From assembly GCF_900111735.1 (NCBI RefSeq), contig NZ_FOHW01000029.1, forward strand, positions 1 to 46,002: 46,002 bases of DNA, in the 5' to 3' direction. Within the stretch, counting starts at the first letter, position 1. Every line of letters begins with the position of its first letter. Positions 16,501 to 24,279 of this stretch are shown piece by piece. The translations under genes were made by a program, and so were the position numbers. This DNA is from Pseudomonas graminis. GTDB lineage: Bacteria; Pseudomonadota; Gammaproteobacteria; Pseudomonadales; Pseudomonadaceae. The notes under the pieces were generated by a model that saw only the letters and a program-made list of their open reading frames with translations, ran no database searches and was not told the origin of the DNA.

Positions 16501-16812
16501 GTTGATCTGCTCTACGCTTTTGATCTTCCTACGCAAAAAGCCCAGTCACCACCAAGCGCGACTTGGGTGCAGGCTGAACGCAGGTCTCGCGCAGTGGACC
16601 GAGCCGCATGGATGCGGCGAGAGCGCCGTCAGGACATGGATGTCCGTTCGGCGCGGGCCCACGGAGCGGGACCGGAGTGAAGGTACTCCGACGAAGGAGG
16701 AGCCCAACCGGGAGCATAAGCCCTTGGTTACTTGGGGCTTTATCAAGTAACTCGCCGAAGGCGAAACCCGAGGCCGTTAGGCCGACGCCCTTGATCTTGA
16801 TCTTGATCTTGA
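16501..16812 (+). repeat. Structured intergenic repeat, copy B (full length)
   Basis: The most complete forward copy; the conserved core is about 16531-16798. Hairpins in order: GCCGCAT-GG-ATGCGGC (16603-16618), GGACAT-GG-ATGTCC (16632-16645), CTCC/GGAG around GACGAAGGA (16686-16702), GTTACTTG/CAAGTAAC (16727-16751), TCGCC-GAA-GGCGA (16752-16764) and GGCC-GTTA-GGCC (16772-16783). Compared with copies A and C, four stems change sequence but stay paired. The tail expands into TTGATC units (16791-16812) and stops four bases before the convergent receptor gene's stop codon. Short ORFs inside the element are not credible genes. Confidence 0.88.
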
Positions 16813-16816
16813 AAAA

Positions 16817-19000
16817 TCAAAAATCCAGCTTCACCCGCGCCACCAACTGCCTCGGCTCGCCGATGGAAATAGCCGGCGATCCCAGCCCACTCGCCGAGGT
16901 GTAATACTTCTCGTCGAACACATTCTTCAGATTCAACTGCAACGTCACATCACGCTCATCCAACTTCACTTTATAAGCCACAAACGCATCGGCGACTTTC
17001 GACGACGGCAGGTAATACTCCTTCCCCGCGCCATCGTTGACACCCCAGCGGCTGGCAAACCGTGCACCGGCACCCGCGCGCAAATCACCCACGCCGACGT
17101 GGCCGAAGTCACGGGTCAGATACACCGCGCCGGTGTGCTTCGACACGCCGTCCAGCGGCTCACCCTTGAGAATCGGATCTTCCAGCACTTTGGTGTCGGT
17201 ATAGGCGTAGCTGCCGGTGATACTCCAGAACTCGTTCAACTGCCCGGTGATGTCAGCTTCCAGCCCGCGCGAGCGCACCTCCCCGGATACTCGCGTGCAG
17301 GTCTCGGTGCCGCACGCTTCACTGGTCTGCACGTTCTGCTTGTTGATATTGAACAGCGCCACCGTCGCGGTGATCGCATCATTCTGGAACTTGGTGCCGA
17401 TTTCGTAAGCCTTGCCCTCCTCCGGCGGCAGGTCGCCGATCGGTGAGGCAATCGACGTGTTCGGGCGGAACGACTCGGTGTAGCTGCCGTACACCGACCA
17501 GTCCGGCTGGATCAGGTACACCAGCCCGACGCGGGGCACCACTTTGCTGTCCTTCACATCGGCGCCAACCACGAACGGCCGGCCCTTGCCGGTCAGCTCG
17601 TCGAACGCGTCATAACGCAGGCCGGTCTGCAGAATCCAGTTCTCGCCCAGGTGCATCGCGTCCTGAACAAAGAACGCATGAGTGCGCAGGTGATCGGTCT
17701 GGTCGCTCTGGGCGGCATTGGCCGTAGTCGGTTGCTGAGTGACGCCGTACACCGGGGCGTTGTAATTGAAGTCGACCTTGTTGGCACTGCGGTACAGGTC
17801 GCCCAGGTCGCGGTCGTTCTTCATGTAATCGGCGCCGATCAGCACTTCGTGACGCACATCGCCCCAGTACAGATTGCCGAGCGCGCTGACGGTGGCGGTG
17901 TGGGCGAATTGGACGGCGTCGCGGGTGGCGTCACCGCGACGGGTCACGGCGCCGGTGTTGTAGTTGGCCGAAATGAAGCGCGACTGGTAGTCGTTGTAGT
18001 AATTGCGGCTGTAAGCGTAGCCGGTGCGCAGGGTCCAGGTGTCGTTGAGGCGGTGATCCATGCGCAGGTCGAGGGAATCGGAGCGGCCGGTGGTGACGTT
18101 GAACGGCTCGTCCAGACGGCGGCTGCGCGGGATGTCCAGCACCTTGCCGGTCTTGGGGTTGATCTGCGTGCCACGGTCGAACGGTACCGAATACTCCATG
18201 TGCTCGTAGGCGACCGACACCGTGGTGTCGTCGCCGTACCAGGCCAGCGAAGGGGCGATGACCGACTGATCGATGCTGCCGAAATTGCGCCAGTAATCGT
18301 AATTCTGCTTGTCGGCGATCACCCGGTAGGCCAGGCCGTTGGTGCCGATCGGGCCGGTCAGGTCGATCTGCTCGCCGCCGCCGCCAAAGCTGCTGCCGAA
18401 CGCAGAAATGGAACGGGCCTCGACCAACTCCGGTTTCTTTGTCACCACGTTGATCACGCCGCCCGGGTCCTGCACGCCGTAGAGCATCGACGCCGGCCCC
18501 TTGAGCACTTCGATGCGCTCGGTGGTCGGGGTGAAATTGCGCGCGCGCACCGATTGCATGCCGTCGCGCATGATCGAGTTGTCGCGGTTGGTGCCAAAAC
18601 CGCGCTTCTGAATCGCGTCCTGGGTGCCGCCCAGGGTGTTGCCCGGCTTGACCCCGCTGACCGCGTTGATCGCCTCGTCCAGGCTGGACGGCTGGCGGTC
18701 TTCGATGACCCGGTTTGTCACCACGTTGACGCTCTGGGGCACTTCCACCAACGGTGCTTCGGTGCGCGTGGCCACGGTCGCCTTGCGCGCCTGATAGCTG
18801 TCGCGGCTGTGCTCGGTCTCGCTGACCTCCGGCTGGGACGTGGCGTCGATATTGACCGCGTCCAGCTGCATTTCTTCAGCCCCGGCAACAGGACTCATAC
18901 CCAGCGAGCACAACAGCGCCGTGGCTGAGCACATGCCCAACAACGATGCAGGACGAAGCACGGGAAAAGCGGGCACGCGAAAACCGGATTGAGCTGTCAT
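16817..19000 (-). CDS. TonB-dependent siderophore receptor
   Basis: A 727-residue outer-membrane receptor. Order: signal peptide (to about AGA, residue 41), TonB-box-like stretch MQLDAVNIDA, a plug domain (about 75-200: VPQSVNVVTNRVIEDRQPSS, RGFGTNRDNSIMRDG, RIEVLKGPASMLYGVQDPGG), then a 22-strand barrel ending in the aromatic ARVKLDF. The plug motif and length match the ferric siderophore receptor family (FhuA/FhuE/FpvA-like). There is no N-terminal secretin/STN signalling domain and no sigma/anti-sigma pair nearby, so cell-surface signalling is unlikely. The ligand cannot be read from the sequence. A weak Fur-like site lies upstream. Confidence 0.93.
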   Translation of the reverse strand: MTAQSGFRVPAFPVLRPASLLGMCSATALLCSLGMSPVAGAEEMQLDAVNIDATSQPEVSETEHSRDSYQARKATVATRTEAPLVEVPQSVNVVTNRVIEDRQPSSLDEAINAVSGVKPGNTLGGTQDAIQKRGFGTNRDNSIMRDGMQSVRARNFTPTTERIEVLKGPASMLYGVQDPGGVINVVTKKPELVEARSISAFGSSFGGGGEQIDLTGPIGTNGLAYRVIADKQNYDYWRNFGSIDQSVIAPSLAWYGDDTTVSVAYEHMEYSVPFDRGTQINPKTGKVLDIPRSRRLDEPFNVTTGRSDSLDLRMDHRLNDTWTLRTGYAYSRNYYNDYQSRFISANYNTGAVTRRGDATRDAVQFAHTATVSALGNLYWGDVRHEVLIGADYMKNDRDLGDLYRSANKVDFNYNAPVYGVTQQPTTANAAQSDQTDHLRTHAFFVQDAMHLGENWILQTGLRYDAFDELTGKGRPFVVGADVKDSKVVPRVGLVYLIQPDWSVYGSYTESFRPNTSIASPIGDLPPEEGKAYEIGTKFQNDAITATVALFNINKQNVQTSEACGTETCTRVSGEVRSRGLEADITGQLNEFWSITGSYAYTDTKVLEDPILKGEPLDGVSKHTGAVYLTRDFGHVGVGDLRAGAGARFASRWGVNDGAGKEYYLPSSKVADAFVAYKVKLDERDVTLQLNLKNVFDEKYYTSASGLGSPAISIGEPRQLVARVKLDF

Positions 19001-19048
19001 GGAAGCAAGAACCTGAGGCGTCGAGAAGCGATGCGCCCGTTACGAAAC

Positions 19049-19067
19049 GCATCTGATTCTCACTACA
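19049..19067 (-). promoter_or_regulatory. Possible Fur-binding site of the TonB receptor gene
   Basis: On the minus strand the core TGAGAATCA differs by one base from the Fur-box centre TGATAATCA, but the flanks match poorly. It lies about 50 bases upstream of the start codon, a sensible place for iron repression. Confidence 0.35.
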
Positions 19068-19210
19068 CGGATGCCGACGGGGTTTACCTCACATGAATCT
19101 GAAAATAATTTTTTATACAGGCGCCAGTGGCCCTCAGTGGATCAGGCGAAACACCCTGTATCATTCCCCGTGCTCACCCTCTTCTTACGTAGCGAAATCA
19201 AGGATTGTTC

Positions 19211-21376
19211 ATGCGTATCCGCTCCCTGACTCCTCTTGCTTTGATCATTGGCGCGACGATGGGCGGCCAGGCCCAGGCCAGCAGTGATGACTCCTGCTAC
19301 CCCAACTGGTCGCTGTTGCGCGATTCGCTGGACGTCTGCAACAACCTGCCCTTCCTTACGCCCGGCAATGACAGCCGGGTCAACCTGCGCCTGCTCCTCG
19401 CCGATCAGAAGGCGCTGACGCTCCAGCCCAACGCGCTGACCGAGCAGGAGCTGGCCGAGGGCTATGGCCCGGTGCCGTTTGCGGCATTCAGGTTGGCCAA
19501 CGAAGAGATCGAGGGCGACGAAAGCGAAGAATCGGGCGCCGCTGCCATGGCCGACCTGCTGGGCAAGCTCGGCCTCAGCCGCGACAGCAACGACACCGCA
19601 GGCCAGGCCTTCCTGCAGGGCGAAGGCAGCCGCTGCCGCAGTAACCGCGACGAGAGCGCCGCTGATTTCATCGGCCAATTGCTCGACACCGCAGGGCTGT
19701 CCGCCACCGAGCGCCAATCCCTGGCCCGCGCCCGCCTGCAACTGCTGGACGCGTGCACCTGGGAGGCGGACAAACAGGCCAGCCTGTTGCCGACCGATGT
19801 TCAGTCGTCTGAAGCCAAGGCCTTCGTTGCCTACCTTCGCGCCGCATCGGACTTCTACAGCGGGCGCTTCAGCGATGCGGAGACCGGATTCAACACCCTC
19901 GCCGAAAGCACACAACCGTGGCTCAAGGAAACGGCGCTTTACATGGTCGCCCGCACCCGGCTCAACGCCGCGCAGCAGGATGCGTTCGACGAATACGGCA
20001 GCCTGAAGGAAGACCACGATCGCACCGCCTATGCCGGCGTCGGGCAAGCCATCGAGCGATACCTCAGCGCTTACCCCGACGGCCGCTACAGCCGCTCCGC
20101 CACCGGACTTCTGCGCCGGGTCCACTGGCTGGCGGGAGACACCGACAAACTGGCCGCCGATTACGCCTGGCAACTGACGGAAGCTGGCGACGCCCGCGCA
20201 TCCGCTCCGCCGGAAGCGTTGATTCAGGAAGCCGACAACAAACTGCTGACCGCCCTGACCGGCGCCACGCCATCGCCTTTGATGACCGCGACCCATGACC
20301 TGATGATCATGCGCCCGGACCTGCCGAACCGGTTGACCCGCGAGCAGCTCGACGGGCAAAAAGCCCTGTTTGCGGCGCAACCGGCGATGTTCGATTACTT
20401 GCAGGCCGCTTTCGCGTTCTACGTCGACAAAAATCCGGCCGAAGCGCTGAAACGCCTGCCGAACGACGTCCCCGAAAAACTGGATTACCTCGCTTTCAGC
20501 CAACAGACCCTGCGCGGCCTCGCCCTGGAAGCCGGCAAGGACCTGCCTGCCGCCCAGGCTCTGTGGCTGAAACTGCTGCCGCTGGCGCAGCAACCCTTGC
20601 AGCGCGAGCAGCTGGAACTGGCGCTGGCGATGAACTACGAGCGCAGCGGGCAACTGACGAAGGTGTTCGCCAGCGATTCGCCGATCACGTCCGCTCAGGT
20701 GCGTCTTATCCTGCTGGGCAAGGTGGCCGACGCGCCGCTGCTGCGCCAGCAGATCGGTCAGGGCATCAGCGACACCGAAAAGTCCGCCGCGCAATTCGTC
20801 CTGCTCTACAAGGAGCTGCTGCACAACCAGTACGCCGCGTTCGCCGATGACGTGAAAGCCCTCCCGGACGCGCCTGCCGACACTAAACTCGGCACCAGCT
20901 TGGGTTATGTCTACGACGCCGGCCAGACGCTGCAGTTGTTCCGCTGGAACGGCGCCAAGGCTGAGTCGGGTTACGCCTGCCCGAGCATCGGCGAGATCGC
21001 CGCCGCATTGCAGGTCAATGCCAAAGACGCCAAAGGCCTGAACTGTCTGGGTGAGTTCATCCTGCGCAACGGCCTGGACGGGATGCCGCTGGATCAGAAG
21101 CCCGACGCGGGTGATCTGGGCAGCAGCGAACCCGGCTTCAAAGGCGCCGTGTTCTCGCGGCTGAACGGCTATCAGACCGTTATCGCCGACAGCAAGGCAG
21201 CGCGGGACGACAAGGCCTACGCGCTGTTCCGGGCGATCAATTGCTACGCGCCCTCTGGCTACAACAGTTGCGGCGGCAAGGACGTGGCTCCGGCCGTACG
21301 CAAAGGCTGGTTCAAGCAGCTCAAAACCAGCTACGGCGCCACCAGCTGGGGCAAATCGCTGCAGTATTACTGGTGA
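19211..21376 (+). CDS. Periplasmic helical-repeat protein of unknown function
   Basis: A 721-residue protein with a signal peptide (AQA/SS near residue 24) and no lipobox Cys. The mature part is almost entirely alpha-helical with TPR-like stretches, for example KAFVAYLRAASDFYSGRFSDAETGF (quoted in part: ASDFYSGRFSDAETGF), AQAIERYLSAYPDGRYSRSA in similar form, and LEAGKDLPAAQALWLKLLP. Similar proteins are sometimes annotated as YfiO-like outer-membrane assembly factors, but it is about three times too long for BamD. The start at 19211 has AAGGA at good spacing. It overlaps the next gene by one base, so the two are translationally coupled. A periplasmic scaffold role is inference. Confidence 0.8.
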   Translation: MRIRSLTPLALIIGATMGGQAQASSDDSCYPNWSLLRDSLDVCNNLPFLTPGNDSRVNLRLLLADQKALTLQPNALTEQELAEGYGPVPFAAFRLANEEIEGDESEESGAAAMADLLGKLGLSRDSNDTAGQAFLQGEGSRCRSNRDESAADFIGQLLDTAGLSATERQSLARARLQLLDACTWEADKQASLLPTDVQSSEAKAFVAYLRAASDFYSGRFSDAETGFNTLAESTQPWLKETALYMVARTRLNAAQQDAFDEYGSLKEDHDRTAYAGVGQAIERYLSAYPDGRYSRSATGLLRRVHWLAGDTDKLAADYAWQLTEAGDARASAPPEALIQEADNKLLTALTGATPSPLMTATHDLMIMRPDLPNRLTREQLDGQKALFAAQPAMFDYLQAAFAFYVDKNPAEALKRLPNDVPEKLDYLAFSQQTLRGLALEAGKDLPAAQALWLKLLPLAQQPLQREQLELALAMNYERSGQLTKVFASDSPITSAQVRLILLGKVADAPLLRQQIGQGISDTEKSAAQFVLLYKELLHNQYAAFADDVKALPDAPADTKLGTSLGYVYDAGQTLQLFRWNGAKAESGYACPSIGEIAAALQVNAKDAKGLNCLGEFILRNGLDGMPLDQKPDAGDLGSSEPGFKGAVFSRLNGYQTVIADSKAARDDKAYALFRAINCYAPSGYNSCGGKDVAPAVRKGWFKQLKTSYGATSWGKSLQYYW

Positions 21377-22116
21377 TGAGCACGCGGTTTCGCTGGCGGA
21401 TGATCGCCGGCGGATTGATCGGTTTGTTGATGGCGGGGTTGAGCAGCGGTATGACGTGGGCGGCGGTAGACGCCCGCGAGCACGATGCCTTCTGGTTGTG
21501 GAGCGGCGTGGCGACGCAGCCGGTACTCGATCAGGCGCAGACTCTGTACGTGCTGCAAGGCCAGATCAGCGCAACCCGTCGTGACCGGCAAACGCTGGCG
21601 CTGATTGCCCAGGGGATGAGCGTGACGCGTCTGCCACAGCGGGAGGTGTGGATCGTCTACCGCGCCCACACCCTGCGCTGGCCCGAATCGATTTACAAAC
21701 AGCTACTGGGCCAAGTGCAACGCTGGCGGGACACGGGCACAGCGGTGGCCGGCGTGCAGATCGATTTCGATGCGCGCACCCGTTATCTGCAGGAGTACGT
21801 GGTGTTTCTCAAGGACCTGCGCCAGCGTCTGCCACCTGAGCTGAAGCTAAGCATCACTGGGTTGATGGACTGGAGCAGCAATGCGGATTCCCGGGCGATC
21901 GGCGAGTTGAAAGGCGTGGTCGATGAAGTGGTAGTGCAGACGTACCAGGGCCGCCACAGCATCCCCGACTACGCCGCGTACCTGCCACGCATCAGCCGGC
22001 TGGGCCTGCCGTTCAAAATAGGCTTGGTGCAAGGCGGGGAATGGCAAGCGCCCCGGTATTTGCAGGACAGCCCGTGGTTTCGCGGGTATGTGGTGTTTTT
22101 GCTGAATCAGAAGTGA
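21376..22116 (+). CDS. DUF3142 domain protein, exported
   Basis: A 246-residue protein with an N-terminal membrane or signal segment (WRMIAGGLIGLLMAGLSSG). The body has barrel-like strands: GVQIDFDARTRYLQEYVVFL, LKLSITGLMDW, VDEVVVQTYQG and LPFKIGLVQG. The QIDFD motif and strand order resemble TIM-barrel glycoside hydrolase-like proteins and match DUF3142. The start ATG at 21376 shares its A with the upstream TGA stop (TGATG); a GTG at 21373 is the alternative. Coupled with the upstream helical-repeat protein, it may act on an envelope polysaccharide, which is inference. Confidence 0.82.
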   Translation: MSTRFRWRMIAGGLIGLLMAGLSSGMTWAAVDAREHDAFWLWSGVATQPVLDQAQTLYVLQGQISATRRDRQTLALIAQGMSVTRLPQREVWIVYRAHTLRWPESIYKQLLGQVQRWRDTGTAVAGVQIDFDARTRYLQEYVVFLKDLRQRLPPELKLSITGLMDWSSNADSRAIGELKGVVDEVVVQTYQGRHSIPDYAAYLPRISRLGLPFKIGLVQGGEWQAPRYLQDSPWFRGYVVFLLNQK

Positions 22117-22139
22117 CAAAAGTCCGCGTCGAAACGCAA

Positions 22140-22570
22140 AACCCTGCAGGAGCCGGCTTGCTGGCGAACCCGCTGTGTCAGCCGACTGATGCCAACCTGG
22201 CCCACCGCATTCGCCAGCAAGCCGGCTCCTACGGATTTTTATGCGCCGACGATTGTGTGCGTTGCCACACTCCACTGTAGGAGCGCGCTTGCCCGCGAAC
22301 GCGTAATGCCTGTGATGAATCGATCGCCTGACACAACGCGTTCGCGGGCAAGCGCGCTTCTACAGTTTGACTTCATCCAACCGAGATTATTGCGTCGAGC
22401 GCCATTCGTTGATTGTGGGGCAATCAGGCAAATGCGCCGTGGTCACTGGCCTCTTCCCGGCTAAAGCCGGTCCCACTAAGGACCGCGTGCACTTCGTAGG
22501 CCCGGCTTGGAGACACCCGGTATGGCTGACACGCCGCGCACCCTGTGGGACCGGCTTCAGCCGGGAGGGC
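22140..22570. repeat. REP field with six elements of two families
   Basis: The gap 22117-22600 is filled by an inverted pair of the GCCGGCTTGCTGGCG type (about 22145 and 22207-22231), an inverted pair of the GTAGGAGCGCGCTTGCCCGC type (about 22277 and 22339-22365), and two CCGGCT(A/T)(A/C)AGCCGG palindromes (about 22450-22475 and 22545-22567). No gene is seen. Confidence 0.85.
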
Positions 22571-22600
22571 GTCAGGCGCTGCGCCACAAGACTTGCAGTC

Positions 22601-22918
22601 TCACACGTCGATATCCAGCAACGCCGCCCCCAGCGCTTTGCCATGGGCATCGAGGGCGAGTGATCGTGTGACGCCGCCCTTCAGAATGCCCGGCAGCACA
22701 AAATTAAGCGCACCCACCTTCGGCAGTTCATACCGAAGCACCCGCAAGGCATCGTCCCCGAGCAGCTCGGCGAAATGCTCAGCCACCCGCTCGGCCGTCA
22801 GCGCATGCACCAAACGCGGATAGTCTTCCGACTTGAAAGCGATGACCGAAATATTCGAGGTGTCGCCCTTGTCGCCGGTCCGGGAATGGGCCAGTTCGCG
22901 TAATTTCACGGTGCTCAC
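22601..22918 (-). CDS. Small AtuA-associated protein (ferredoxin-like fold domain)
   Basis: A 105-residue protein starting on GTG, overlapping the upstream stop by four bases (GTGA), which implies coupled translation with the AtuA-like protein. The N-terminus LRELAHSRTGDKGDTSNISVIAF is the hallmark of the small C-terminal domain that is fused to AtuA/DUF1446 proteins in many genomes and separate here. The conserved HSRTGDKGD is polar and may form part of the shared active site; that is inferred. No metal-binding Cys is seen. It is the last gene of the citM-atuA-like operon. Confidence 0.87.
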   Translation of the reverse strand: MSTVKLRELAHSRTGDKGDTSNISVIAFKSEDYPRLVHALTAERVAEHFAELLGDDALRVLRYELPKVGALNFVLPGILKGGVTRSLALDAHGKALGAALLDIDV

Positions 22919-24279
22919 GATGCGTCCTCCAGATGAACCTGCGCCTTGATGGCATCCCGCGGCATCAGCAGCGACGCCACCGCCACCACCTGCCGCACGC
23001 CCTTGGTTGCGCCGCCGCCGCCATAAGGTCCGTTGGTGTACAGCGTTTCGACTTCATTGCCAATGCGCACGGCCTCGGCCTTGTCTGAACAGCGCGCGGC
23101 AACCCGCAGGCGCACTTCCCACGGCTCGGCCGCTGCCCGCGAACCCAGCGCCCCACCGTGCAACGCGTCCACGCCGATCAGCTCGGCACGGACGTCATCG
23201 AAGGCCACGCCGGTCAGCTGCAAACGCTCCAGCACCACGTTCCGCGCCAATTGCGCCCGGGCCAGCGCGCCGGGGCCGCCATAGGAAATCTGCCCCTCGC
23301 CGATCCAGCCGTCGAGATAACCCACCGACACCTTGAGCGTCCCGGGTCGAGAACGGCCATCGGCGCCTTCAGCCCGTACTTCGTCAGTGGCAACTGGATG
23401 AAACGACACGCCGGAAAAATCCGCCGTCACGTCCGGGGTCAGGTACGCCGCCGGGTCATGCACTTCATAAATCATCTGCTCGGTGCAGGTCGCCGTATTG
23501 ATGCGCCCGCCGGAGCCGTCGACCTTGCTGATCACCGCCCTGCCCTCGGCGTCGACTTCAGCCAGGGGAAACCCGAGGCGCGCCAGATTCGGCACCTCTT
23601 TCACACCCGGATCCGCGAAGTAGCCGCCGGTAATCTGCCCGGCACACTCCAGCAAGTGGCCGATCAAGGTGCCGCGTCCCAGCCGCGTCCAGTCGTCTGC
23701 TGCCCAGCCGAACTCAAAGAGCTGTGGCGCGAGAAACAACGAAGGATCGGCAACCCGACCGGTGATCACCACATCGGCATCGGCCTCCAGCGCCTCGACA
23801 ATTCCCTCGGCGCCCAGGTACGCATTGGCCGAGATCAAGCGATCACCCAACGAAGCAATCGTCGCGCCGTTATCCAGCATCTGCTCAGGACTTGCCTTGA
23901 GAATAGCCAGCACGTCATCCCCTGTTACCGCGGCGACCTTCAGCCCATGCAGGCCCAGTTCGACCGCGATGCGCCGGACTTCCCGCGCCGCCGCCAAGGG
24001 ATTGGCAGCGCCCATGTTGCTGATCAGCCGCAGCCGGCGCTGCCCGACCTCGCGCCCTCGGCCTACAAATGGCAGCACGCGACGCATGCGCTCACTCAGC
24101 AGCGGGTCAAAACCGGCTTCGGGATCGCTAAGCCGCGCCTGTTGCGCCAAGGCAATGGTGCGTTCGGCCAGGCATTCGAAAACCAGATAATCGAGGTCGC
24201 CCTTCTCGGCCAGTTCCACTGCAGGCTCGATACGGTCACCGGAGTAACCGGCGCCAGAGCCGATACGTAAGGTCTTCAT
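22915..24279 (-). CDS. AtuA-like protein, DUF1446 family
   Basis: A 454-residue cytosolic protein of the DUF1446 family, named after AtuA of acyclic terpene use. Typical parts are the start LRIGSGAGYSGDRIEPAVEL, FECLAERTIALAQ, ISNMGAANPLAAAREVRRIA, VITGRVADPSLFLAPQLFEFGW and EQMIYEVHDPAAYLTPDV. Family members lack a settled reaction. The start abuts the transporter stop with no gap, and the stop overlaps the partner gene, giving a tight three-gene operon. No geranyl-CoA carboxylase or other atu genes are seen, so a terpene role is doubtful; catabolism of the acid imported by the neighbouring CitMHS carrier is more likely by context. Confidence 0.88.
   Translation of the reverse strand: MKTLRIGSGAGYSGDRIEPAVELAEKGDLDYLVFECLAERTIALAQQARLSDPEAGFDPLLSERMRRVLPFVGRGREVGQRRLRLISNMGAANPLAAAREVRRIAVELGLHGLKVAAVTGDDVLAILKASPEQMLDNGATIASLGDRLISANAYLGAEGIVEALEADADVVITGRVADPSLFLAPQLFEFGWAADDWTRLGRGTLIGHLLECAGQITGGYFADPGVKEVPNLARLGFPLAEVDAEGRAVISKVDGSGGRINTATCTEQMIYEVHDPAAYLTPDVTADFSGVSFHPVATDEVRAEGADGRSRPGTLKVSVGYLDGWIGEGQISYGGPGALARAQLARNVVLERLQLTGVAFDDVRAELIGVDALHGGALGSRAAAEPWEVRLRVAARCSDKAEAVRIGNEVETLYTNGPYGGGGATKGVRQVVAVASLLMPRDAIKAQVHLEDAS

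Noticed and set aside
16409..16750. ORFs of 62-113 residues inside structured repeat copies B and C (for example 16409-16750, 16608-16904, 31282-31665)
   Set aside because: They translate the repeat in several frames on both strands; similar text is widespread as spurious hypothetical proteins in Pseudomonas. The conserved feature is the hairpins, not a reading frame.
17651..18928. A 425-residue plus-strand frame opposite the TonB receptor gene
   Set aside because: It is a shadow of the receptor gene with no domain; the minus strand has a signal peptide, plug and barrel.
22140..22570. CRISPR array in the REP fields
   Set aside because: The repeats are palindromic, alternate in orientation, and have irregular spacing; no cas genes are present.
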